A DNA stretch of 64,000 nucleotides from assembly GCA_934045905.1 (NCBI GenBank), contig OW203762.1:5828001-5892000 (forward strand), given 5' to 3'. The notes beneath the pieces were generated by a model. The model was not told the origin of the DNA. It saw nothing but the letters and a program-made list of their open reading frames with translations, and did no database searches. This document shows, piece after piece, positions 34,601 through 46,600 of the stretch (within the stretch, counting starts at the first letter, position 1; each line of letters begins with the position of its first letter). This DNA comes from Leuctra nigra (taxonomy: Eukaryota > Arthropoda > Insecta > Plecoptera > Leuctridae). A program made the translations under genes and the position numbers.

Positions 34601-37600
34601 TAATTATATGTGTATTTAAAGTATAATTTGATGAAATAAGCTAAATATTGTGAATTTATGACGTCACTTCCGGTTTAGAAAATAAGAAAATAATGTTTTT
34701 TAGTATCATACTTCATATAGATGACCATCTAAATCGAATGGCGCTAATTTCGTTCTAATCGGTCCAGCCGTTTTTTATATATGACGTCACTTCCGGTTTA
34801 AAAATGGCGGCACAAAAAATTTATAAGAGGCAAGGTATCATCAGATGCCAAAAGTGCATATGTGGTAAAAATTTCAGGTTGATCGGTTCAGCCGTTTAGG
34901 CTGTGGCGGTGATAGCAACTTTTTCGGGAATCATATGAAGAAGAAGAAGAAGAAGAAGAAGCAGATGAAAGCGGTGTAATTTCACGATTTTCACTGCCCT
35001 CTAGGTCGTAAACGGCATGACTGGTTGTTGTCGCGTGATGTATATGTTGTTAGGTGGGCCATAGCTCAAAATTAAGACATTTCACAACAATGAGAGATTT
35101 TCCATTGTTGAGATCCAGTAGGCCGAAAATGCTATGTTGTTGCTTACAGTAAAAGTAGTTGGTCTGCTCCTCAGTTTATATAGGCATTTACGGTATGTTG
35201 AGTGACTGTGAGTGTACGGTAAGACTTGGCTGAGTGGAGCGACCGCTCCACTAGATATGGAAAGAAGATAACTGGTCGAAAAGAAAATTTAAAGAAGCTG
35301 GGACTATGGCGTGCTTGAGCAGAGAAGGGATAGAAATCATCAGTCAACCGAGCCACGAGTTTGATGAGATATGGATCAAGACAGTGAGGGAAGAAGTAAA
35401 GAAAAGATGGAATCAGTTAAATTAGGATTTTGGAACATTTAAGAGGATTCTGCCTGGAAGATTTAGTGGCCACCATTTTGAAATTGACGGGAAATTTTCT
35501 CTAAAAAACAGGGTATACTATTTTCATTCTAGTTTCTACAATTCTTATTGAATAATTATGAAAAAAATTGTTCTAGTAGATGAGACATGTACACAAAACC
35601 GGTATGAAAGGAAGTTTTATAAACCTGCTAGTTTCTGTGTAAATAATTTGTGAAAATGACACTTTGGAAGTGTCGAGGTGACCAATTTTTGCATAGTTTG
35701 GAAGCTCCGAGAGAAAAATTTGCGACAAATATGGAAAATCGTTCTGGGTACTTTTCTAGACAATTTCAGTGTCTATCTATAAGAGAAGTTTCTATGTTGT
35801 AGCTGCTAAAATGCGAGTGTGGGATCTTTAGCCAGCTAATCACCTTCTAGTTGCTTCTCGTCTGTAAACATGAAGTCGTACTAAAGTTCTAGTTGCCACA
35901 AATCATTATGGATTGGGCTGAAATATTTTGTAGCATTAGTTAAGATGTGAATCTAGAGAAGTATCCAGAAGGAATTTTGAATTAGGTCCTACATTTTGCT
36001 AAAATAAATGTTAAAAAAAGACTCACGGGCAGCTGCTGTCACACACTTTTTGACACAATTTTGTGTCCACCTTTTAAATGAATGGTTTTATCAAGAAAAA
36101 CACGGTTAATATCCACAGTTAGCTTGAAGATTTGACAAGGAGCACACGAAATTTTGAAGTCCTAACTTTAAAATGGGCTGGGTAATCGCTGATATAGGAT
36201 GGTCATTTTTCACAGCTTCCGTCACTCAATATTCACATGAAATGTTTATATTTTGACAAAGTTTCCACATCTAGTTCAGCCTTTTGCTGACAGAATATGC
36301 TAGTGTAAATCACTGAAACTGCTTTACCCTCTAAATTGCATCAACTTGTTTTACGATCGAAGACACGGCTAACACGATTTTCTCCATATGGCAGTGATAG
36401 ATAATATATAAGTACCTTGATTTTTAGAGATGTTTGCTTTCGTTACCATGGCCAAGATTCATGGACATCATTACTACATTCATACTAGTAGAGACGGTTG
36501 TCTCACTCCTATACTGATAACATTGACACCAGTGAAGCCTTTTCAGACCCTGTGATTGGGGAAATCTGGGTGGCCCCGGTGATTTAAGCGACGTCTATAG
36601 CGTGAAGAGTAAACTACTTGATGACCAATCCCTGACGATGGCTCAACCGCTAATTCATAGTTTACACTTGATGTGCCTGCTGGCACGCAGAATAGCTGTT
36701 ATTTGACGATATTTAATAGTTTTATAGTTTAATTGTAAATTGCTGATATAAAACAAAAGAAGATCGTGCATAGCATATAAATGCAACGACGGCTCAATGG
36801 GTAAATTTAGCAGTTAGTTCATATTTTTACCACTAGTCTAGTGCTGATATATGTGCTAACGATGCCGGGTACCCCAATTATTTCTCATGTCGAAAAGGCT
36901 TCACGTTCATTGGTGGAGTGAGAATACCTCTGCTATAGTGTAAGTTAGGGTGTCCATTCGTCCCGATTTTGCCGGGACAGTCCCGTTTTCTAGCAACCTG
37001 TCCCGCTGTCCCCACGACCATCAAGCGGGACGCCTTTTGTCCCGATTTTTGACATGTTTCTGTGTTTTTGTAAATTCCTAATTTGCCGCGCGGCGCGGCG
37101 CATAGTCGCATTTCAGCGACGGCAGCGCAGTGAATGAACAGTTTGTTCTCAGCCTTCTCGAGTCTCGACAGCCGCACTGTCCACTTGACTGACAGGCAGC
37201 TGACTTGGTCCAATTTGCTTTGACTGTTATGGACATGGTCTCTGGGTTGCCAGATTGGGCGACTTGACCCTGCCATGTCGCGACCAACTTTTTGGTGTTG
37301 TCGCCGATCGCCGATTTGGGCGACTTCGCAATATCCTTCCATAAGCAAATTTTTGAGAAAATATATGGAAATGGAAACTAACTAATACTTTAAAACTTAA
37401 TTTCCATAATTGTGCACTAGCAATTTTAGGTGATAGAAATCGCTGAAATTTCTAGTCCAAAACGCATAAAAATTGATCTATTTCATTCTTGAAATTCAAA
37501 ATTTTCCCGGACCCGCGTGTTGCTGGGGGACCCTCCCCCCAGACCCCCCATTGTAACCCAAAACTGTCCCGATTTTCCACATTCAAAATATGGACACCCT

Positions 37601-40600
37601 AGTGTAAGTGTATATCTATATATATCTCTCTGCCGTGCCACGGCTACCTAATTCTTCTTGCATCGTTTTATAAATAATTATATTTATTTCATTATTTTCA
37701 GAACAATAATTATCTAGTTCTTGATATTCAACAGGTATCTGTCACTTGCCAGATTACAAAACTAAGATTAAAGATGTGCTGGGATTAAAATTGGGTGATT
37801 GACGGTTCCTACTGCATAGGTATTTGAAGACGGAAGTATTTACACCTATATTAATAATATTTATTTTGCTAATTTGTAAAATTTGAGTAACTTAGTAAGG
37901 TTGCTGAGCTGGTCAAAGACCTCAAAACATTTGTTATTGAAAATACCAAAATGTGTTACTTATTCCAACATTGGGTGGACCAAAAACCCGTCTAAAGGGC
38001 GAGACACTAATGTGATTAAACAAATGCACTCATCGGGTTGAAACTTTCACAAATTATGAATAACATTATAAGGCTTGATGCGTGAAAGTATCAAAAACAT
38101 TACCTTCTTCCGACAAAAGGTACAGCTGTTCGAATTTGGATGTAGAAAAACATTTTATACTGCGCTCAATTCTATCAACAACCCCCCCCCCCCCCCCCCC
38201 CCCATGCCGCAATGGCCATATTTCACTGCTGAAAAAATACGTCCTTGTTGAAGTTCCTTGGTTTTGAAATCAATTCCGCAGGGCTCCCAGATGTCCTATA
38301 TGCCCTATAAATCCTATATTTTGGGAGTTGGAAATAAAGGTCCTATAATTCCTATATTTCCAGCAAGTGTCCTATAAAAATGCCAATTAGGTATAATTTT
38401 GTTAATAATATTAATCATTTAAAATGAGAGATTTTATTTGCCGAATAAGAATTATAGTCCAGAGTCTAAAGCCAAAAAAAGGACCTAACCCCCCACTAAT
38501 TGCAACATTAGAGTATTTTATACCCCATAAAAAACACTCCGTGTAAAAATACCAGCCAAGTCTCTTCAACTAAAAAAAAATAGAAGAAATCTAAAAATTC
38601 AGCACTGAAAAGTAGAGATGTAAAGTATTTCTCGGTGTTTATTCTTTTATTTCAAAAATACGATTAAATATTTGGATATGTCATTGACTTGGCTCCTTTT
38701 TTGATATCACTTCTTTTCGGTGTTGAATTTTTTTAAAGTAAAGAGACTTGGCTGCCTTTTTTACACGGAGTGTTTTTTTCTGGGATATCACTTCTTTTGT
38801 TAGTTTATTCATACAGCTTGTAGCACATGTCCGAGCAGGGACTAATTTCTTTAAAAAAATACGCCTCAACCGATTTGGTTAATAAGAAAAGTTGCGTTTG
38901 GTATAAGATGAAAATGATTACCTAAGAAGAATAGCTTAAGTTTCGTTATAATCGATCCAGCCGTGTTCGATATATGACGTCACTTTCGGTTTTAACAATG
39001 GCGGCCGAAAATAATGTCGTCTTTAATTCAAAATTATTAGTCCTACATAATTTCACAATTTGGTTGCAATCGGTACAGACGATTTCGATATATGACGTCA
39101 CTTCCGGTTTTAACAATGGCGGCCGAAAATAATGTCGTCTTTAATTCATAATTATAAGTCCCACACATTTCCAAAATTTGGTTGCAATCGGTACAGCCTT
39201 ATTCGATATATGACGTACCTTCCGGTTTTAACAATGGCGGCCAAAAATAATGTCGTCTTTAATTCATAATTATTAGTCCTCCGTATTTCACAATTTTGTT
39301 GCAATCGGTACAGACGATTTCGATGTACAGTTTGTTCAAATCTTCTTTACAATGCCTATGGTGGTGAAGATGGCTACAAAAACGATGTACTACGCTAGTA
39401 CCAACACAACAAAATGAAAACAGCTAGAACTTAGGTGACACATGCAAGTTAGCGGATTCACGTTGGACAGTTTAGGTTGGCAAAGTGTGAATTCAGGTGG
39501 AAGGTCTGGATGGTGCTGCTTAGTTTCACCCCAGCGGCGTTGTAAGCGTAAATTGAACAGCCTATATGACGTCACTTTCGGTTTTAACAATGGCGGCCGA
39601 AAATAATGTCGTCTTTAATTCAAAATTATTAGTCCTACATAATTTCACAATTTGGTTGCAATCGGTACAGACGATTTCGATATATGACGTCACTTCCGGT
39701 TTTAACAATGGCGGCCGAAAATAATGTCGTCTTTAATTCATAATTATAAGTCCCACACATTTCCAAAATTTGGTTGCAATCGGTACAGCTGTTTTCAATA
39801 TATGACGTCACTTCCGGTTTTAAAAATGGCGGCCAAGAACACTGCAACCTTGAATTTATAATTATTTACAAAGTAAGTTTACTAAATATCTATTTAAAAG
39901 TATAAAGTGGTGAATTTAGTGTTTATTACCATATTTATGACGTAATTTAGCATATTTATGACGTCATTTCCGGTATAGGTAATAGAAAAACAATCTAGTA
40001 GATACTTTATGAACGACCATCTGAATTCATAATCCCTATATTTCCGTAAAATCGGTCATGCCGTTTGTAATATATGACGTCACTTCCGGTTTCATTTAGT
40101 GGTTCCTTGCCGCCATTTCCGGTACCGTTAATTTGTTTATTTATTTTTCACAATTGATTTTTCAAATAAATTGCAGAATGAATACGCAGGAGCTAGTTCA
40201 GTTGCAATCGGTAGAGGCGTTTTAGATATATGACGTCACTTCCGGTTTCAGGAATGGCGGCCGAGTACACTGCAATCTTGAATTTATAGTTTGTATTGTC
40301 TATGTTACAATGTAAGTTAACTAGGAAAACGCTCAGTGTAACGCGTTGATGAGCGAGCCCTGGTACGTGCAAATTCTCGAACCGGAAATGCGTACACAAC
40401 GCACAGAAAACATATACATCCATATTGAATTGAAATATGATCACTCAATCATCAACTCAATTCATCGAAACTTGAAAATAGCATCTAAGCACCCTGGTAC
40501 ATATACAGCAAATCAGATTCAATTCAATTGGCACTGGAAAACATTCATTTCGATACTTCATTACTGACAGATATTAAAAATGTCAATAAGTTCATACGTT

Positions 40601-43600
40601 CTTAACTGATTGGGATGAAATTTTGTAAAATAAGACACAATGTTGGTCTTAATGATCATGCAAAATATGAGTTTGATCAGAATTATCCAAGACCTTTTTC
40701 ATTTTTCAGCCTATCAGAAAATATTTATTTAAATTTTAACCAATAAATGGATTTAAAAAAAAATTAGGGTATGCAAACAGAAAAGGTTGTCTCTACATGT
40801 GTTCAAAATTTCAGCTCGATCGAAGAAAAACTCTAACCTGTATAGCCAAAATATGAGTTTGATCAGATTTATCGAAGACCATTGTCATTTTTCAACCTAC
40901 CATCAGGAGATGTTTATTTAAATTTTAACCAATCAATGGATTTCAAACAAATTAGGGTCTGCAAACAGAAAAGGTTGACTCCACATGTGTGCAAAATTTC
41001 AGCTCGATCGAAGAAAAACTCTGACCTGTATACCCTCAGGTAACAGAAAAGACACAAAAAAAAAAAAAAAAAAAAACAGAGGTCTGTGCCAAAAGAGCCA
41101 AAAGGAGACGCTCGCTTCGCTCGCTCAATTATGTATGTATTATAAGTATAATTTGTTGAAATAAGTTAAATATTGCGTATTTATGACGTCACTTTCGGTT
41201 TAGAAAATAAGAAAATAATTATTTTTTTATTTATACTTCATATAGATGACCATCTAAATCGAATGGCGCTAATTTCGTTTTAATCGGTCCAGACGTTTTT
41301 GAGATATGACGTCACTTCCGGTTTAAAAATGGCGGCACAAAAAATCACAAGAGGCAAGGTATCATCAGACGCTAAAAGTGCATATGTGGTAAAAATTTCA
41401 GGTTGATCGGTTCAGCCGTTTAGGCTGTGGCGGTGACAGCGGTGTTTCCTGACATCATCAGAATCATCTAAAGAAGATGAAAGTGATGTAATTTCACTGT
41501 TTTCACGGCCCTCTAGCTCGCAAATGGAATAACCTATTGTTCTCAAATTTGGTAAATGTTGTCAGGTGGGCCATAGCTCGAAATTAAGATATTTCGCAAC
41601 AATGTGAGATTTCCCAATTTTAAGATCTAGTAGGCCGAAAATGCCACTTTGATGCTTACAGTAAAAGTGGGTTTGCTCCAGCCTTTATATGAGAGTGTGC
41701 GCGCGCCGTACGACTTGGCTGGCGTGGAGCGACCGCTCCACTAGATAAACCGTGCGAAATAAAAAGGACACTGTTATTATGGGCTATTGTTTAGGAAGAA
41801 ATTATTGTCAAAAAATGTAAATACAAAAATGTTAGTAACATTTTTTTGTTTAAACGAAACAATTACTAATTTTATCTAAATTTTATTAAAAGTGTGACTG
41901 ATGACACTCAGTAAACTCGTCTTAATCTTATCTTCATATTTACACCAAAAATATTAACATTCTTCATCATCATTTTCCCGCAAAGATAATGATTCTACCA
42001 TTATTAGATGCGTCAATATAGCTAATTGATTAAATCATACCATTTTTATTAATTGTTAATTTAGTCCAAAAATATTAGTGATATTAATTTCATAATTTTT
42101 CATATGTTGAATAATAATTTAATACACCGTATTTGTTAAATAAAAGAATAAAAACTCATTGGTGTTACTTAAAAATAAATATTACAGTTTTCATAAATTG
42201 AAATGTAATTTTATGCAATTTCCCATTAGATTACGTGTTTAGATTTTATCAGAGCGTAATCAGCGAATTTTTCTGAATAAGGAACGTTAAAAACAAACCC
42301 CGTACGATTTGTTCCAAATTTGACTGTTTTAATGGTCACTTCATCAAAACTGAAAATCTAGTTTGAAAGTAAAATGTGATTTCTCCCCCCACCTCCTCTA
42401 CCTCTAGCGCCATGGTAACCTTCACCTTGACAACCCATGACGTCAATACAGAGTCAAAGCTCTTAGATATAATATTTAATAAATACATAGACTCTTCTTG
42501 ATCGTTTAGGTAGGCTCTGACTGATTGTAAAATATTTAATTGTTAGGTCTGAATGATGAATGAATGATTGCTAATTATTTAATATGTGGACACTCAATTG
42601 ATAAGTGCATTGTATATAAATCTTCTTGCAACTCAGGAGAATAGAACTATCAGTCTGAATACCAGTAATGTGTTGGAAATATCAATAACGAAGGTAATGA
42701 AATCTCCATGTAATATTTGCCTGTAAGATTCTCGGCTTGGGCAATGAAATCAACCCAGCTTCTTTACCGACTTATTGTTGTTCAAGTAGTTGCAAAGTTA
42801 GCCACCAATTTGAAAACGCCGTCGCCGACATAATACTCTTAAATACTACTTTGCCAATTTTTATAATTTTTTAAAGTTGAATATCTTTTGTATTTTTAAG
42901 TTCCTTGGTTTTCTTGATATGTGGAATAGTCAAGTTTGTGTAATGTTTTATCTGTTGTTGTTTTTATAAATGCCTGAAGAAGCTCGGAGAATAGACAACA
43001 TCATAAATTATCTAGTTAGCTCTGCTTTTCAAAAAATTTCATATGCAGTACCGTGATCCAAGTTTCTATTATGGTTTTTCAACAATGGATCATAACCATA
43101 ATAGATACTTGGATCACGGTACTGCATATGAAAATTTTTTAAAAGCAGAGCTAACTAGATAATTTATGATGTTGTCTATTTTGAGCAAAATATTGCATTG
43201 TATGTATAAATAAATAGTTTTTGAAAGTCTATCAATAAATATTACTGAATAAAACAGCTTGCTAATCTAGCATAGACAGGAAAATAGTGCAAGTAGATTT
43301 CAATTGAGAATAGTAATACATAGAATGTTGCCTTCAGGGCTCCCACTGAGGTCCAATAAAAAATAGGACAAATTCTCAAAATTTAAAGGACACATTTGTG
43401 AAATTTAGTGGAGCGGTCGCTCCACCCAGCCAAGTTGTACTATACACTCACACTCACTCCACAAACCGTAAATGCCTAATAAACTGAGGAGCAGACCAAA
43501 CACTTTTACTGTAACTAGAGAGCCCCGCCATGTAACACATGACCTAATCACAATCTTTTCAGATCAAGGTATAATAGATGGCGCAATCCTCGAACCACTC

Positions 43601-46600
43601 TTACTGACGAATTGACTGATCGTGACAATTGACTTGACCCTCACAGAACTACCGATCTCAATAGCAACTCAATTCTAAATCTTATTTTTTTTCAAAAAAA
43701 ACCGAAACAATAATTAAATATGAATGGAATCTGTTCAGTGAAGAAGAAACCAAAGTGGCAATTTTCAAATGAATATACTTATTTGATATACTTATTAAAT
43801 ATACATATAGAATAATGTAAACAACAACTGAAAAAGTTGTGAACGAATCTAAACGAATCCAAATTCTGAATCCGAAATCATACCCAAATGAGTTAATTAT
43901 ACGAAACAAATACGCAACATAAAAAATTACAGCACAATAAAAGATTTCCAACATTAAAAAATATGTGCTTAGAAAACACGGGACACATGGCATACATGTA
44001 TAATGTACTTGTCCACGGGATGATAATAAAATACAATACAATACAATACATTATCAAGTTTATGAAAGCAGAGTGAAGAGCATTTCTGTCGTTGTCTGAC
44101 TACTCTCACGTGACTTTACTTTCCTCACGGCTATTTGGTCATGATCGAAAAAGCACAAAGTATACTTGAATCCCATGGTCAAGACTGAGTAGTAGAATTT
44201 TATGCGATTTTATTCAGGTCTCCACATAATAAGATTCAACCTGATTAAATAAATACGCATCTCTGCAGAAATCACAACAATTAACAACAATACAATTTTG
44301 ATTCCTAAATGGTACTTTCAGTTTTCAATATACTCAAATCATTTTTAAAAAGCGATGTGACGTAAGGAGGTACACTAGGGCAAAATGTCCAATGTCAGAA
44401 AAGTTCTGCCCCCCCTTCCCCTCACCCCACACAACATTTTTAACCCCCAAAATAACATCTAATTACATTTAATGTCTTGCCATCATTATTAATTCAAGCT
44501 CAAGTGAGATACTTGTGGACAATAGAGTATGATTCAAATCATTATTATATTCTAATATAAATATTGTGGATTTATATTTATTTAACAGTGAGTTCTTGTT
44601 AATGTTTATAACCGAAATATAATTAAATTTTAGAGGATTTTATATTTATTTTGAATGAAAAGAAAAAAGTTGTGATTTGGAAAAAGCTAGCCAACACTAC
44701 AATTCAAAATTAACCATAAAATTTATAAAACTTAAATCACATACAATTACATTATTTTGACCTTAGAGTAATTTATTGATGTTTAGATGACATGCTTGTG
44801 GTCACATAAATGTGAAACAATTTGATTTAGTCGCGAATTACCGTTTTATAAGCATATTTTGTGTATTATTGCCAACATACAAACTGCAGAGAGTTGGTTG
44901 CAACATTGCTCTTTCGTTGCCAGGGAGACAGTTGTTTATCAGTAAAGTATAGAAAGATAATGGCTTCTGTCAAAAGGGTGGAATTCCAGTTGACAGAGGC
45001 ATTTTATTAAAAAGAAAGATGATGCGAGATGAATGTCCAAATGTGAAGTGACCAAAAGTTTAACATAGTCTGAAGAATGTCGCGAAAACAGTGCCCGAGG
45101 AATACCTTGATTTTTATTTGTTAGCAAATGACTTATGTACTGAGTGTAATCCAACCACTAACCCTTAAAAACCAAATATCGAGAACATTGTGGATTAAAC
45201 TTGCTTAAACAGAAGATTATTGCTTCTATGAATCGAATAAAGATTACTGCATTCTATAAATGAAGACATACTGTTTATTATTATTAAAAGAACGTGAAAG
45301 TATGTTGTTCAAATCCATGTTTGAAAACGGCTCGCTTCTAATCACCTTGATATCTCATCTTTGCAAAGATCTCTGTTGCCAGATGTAAGGCTTGTAATTC
45401 AAAAATACAGGATTCCATTGGCTTTAAACGAAGGTATCTCGGTAATTAGTATGGTGACACTTTTAAAACGGTGATTCGATTGAGAAATATGTCGTCCTCA
45501 AATTAATTGAATAAAAAAGACTTGTATGGTGTAACTTTTTTAAAATCATGATTTGAGTGTGTTAGTAATCATGATTACCATGTTATCTTATGAGAAATGT
45601 CATCATATAAAAGAAGTCATATCTCAAAAAAGAGTACCGCAAGGTGGTTTTTTGACTTCACATATGCATTTGTCTATGTTCAGTGAATACCTTGACAAAA
45701 TTTCAAGGATTTTTTGAACTTTTAGAATAATGATGGAAAGACTTTAAATGTTGCTTTTCAAGTGGTTCTATTTAGTCAAGGTCCACAGAGTTAAATTGTA
45801 TTTTCTTCACTGCCAATGGATTCACGACTCCCTGAAGTTTCAAAGTTTCGAAAAAAGTATGTATTTTCATGAAATTGTGCATTCCATGCAATATCTCTCG
45901 AAATACTCAACGGATTCGATTGAAATTGTGTGCACTTTATTTGGCTCGAAATTATTTACAGAAAAAGTCCGGGTTTGATTAAAATTGGGCTAAAATGACG
46001 ATTTCTATAGAGGTCTATCGTAACGCAATTTCCGAGCTCAAGGTCAAAACTGTGCATTAATAGTAAAGGATACCCCGTTCTCACTACAGTTTCAACTGCA
46101 GTTCAAATATAAATGGTGTTGATCAACCAAAACTGACACTTGCGTTCACACACAGAATCAAGCTCAACTGCAGTTGAACCCTGTAATCTATGCAACCCGC
46201 CTGACTACCAGCTGTTTTTGAACAAACAACAACATGGCGCTCACCGAAAGTGAAATTATTTATTTGCTTTGACGCAAATTATCAACGCCAATATAATCAA
46301 CAAATTACTAAGTAAACACAGGAGTAAACTTACAATACCTACGGGAATGTCGGCAATGACGAAAATGTCAGGTAGAACTAGGTTAGGTGTCAAATGTCCA
46401 AAGATTTTATAATGGTGCGCACATATTTCCTGTGAACTGCTTTGGCCAACTGCAGTTCAGATCTCAACTGAGTTCTAGAAACACGATCGAGTTCTCGATC
46501 GCGGTTGAACACAATTGCGTTGCGTTCACACTGATGTTCAACTGCGATTGAGATTTTCTACTGCAGTTGAAACTTGTAGTGGGAACGGGGTATAAGCAAC

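Larger units (their letters stand above)
29752..35255 (+). mobile_element. Helentron-like element A (host of copy B)
   Basis: Begins TCCCAGAAAAAACACTCCG after an A and ends with the hairpin GTGGAGCGACCGCTCCAC joined to TAGA, then T. The head is a broken palindrome: arm 29752-29960 and its inverse at about 32985-33190. The region after the head (33190-34900) holds iterated TGACGTCACTTCCGG units, then TTGATCGGTTCAGCCGTTTA and the 3' domain. A subterminal inverted repeat, CAGCCAAGTC, lies near 29785 and its inverse GACTTGGCTG near 35224. Removing the element restores the Penelope frame (VKK then IWKEDNWSK). Copy B (30543-32897) sits in the head spacer. No Rep or helicase gene. Confidence 0.8.
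23030..35425 (+). mobile_element. Penelope-like element, split by three insertions
   Basis: Own sequence lies in four pieces: about 23030-23932, 24317-25330, 29424-29751 and 35256-35425. Together they give the normal Penelope order: N-terminal region (IPKGLRIKSNFGGLNKSKS; ADKGKATVIMDKVEYEEKM), reverse transcriptase, linker (SDAIRRILRTFNIRTTFKS), GIY-YIG endonuclease, and a basic tail (REEVKKRWNQLN, stop 35423-35425). Removing the LINE and the Helentron-like element restores one reading frame across both junctions. Its own damage includes frameshifts in the N-terminal part, a TAA at 25322 and a TAA before the GIY-YIG domain, so it was inactive or decaying when hit or has decayed since. The 5' end is uncertain. 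Confidence 0.88.
38523..41745 (+). mobile_element. Helentron-like element E
   Basis: Starts CCCCATAAAAAACACTCCG after TA, with the left arm cut short (to about 38615) and directly followed by the inverted arm (38620-38785): the head spacer is deleted. Then GACGTCACTTCCGG units (38975, 39093, 39685, 39803, 40075, 40231, 41307 plus variants), a GATCGGTTCAGCCGTTTAGG domain and a GTGGAGCGACCGCTCCAC hairpin with CTAGAT. It contains the Helitron-like element 40321-41128 and a 227-bp internal exact duplication. Confidence 0.78.

Noticed and set aside
33488..34800. CRISPR array
   Set aside because: Units are diverged, spacers are themselves repetitive, and the setting is a eukaryotic transposon with no cas genes.
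36878..37348. Minus-strand 156-codon frame as a gene
   Set aside because: It crosses the end and duplication of a hAT MITE and shows no protein family features.
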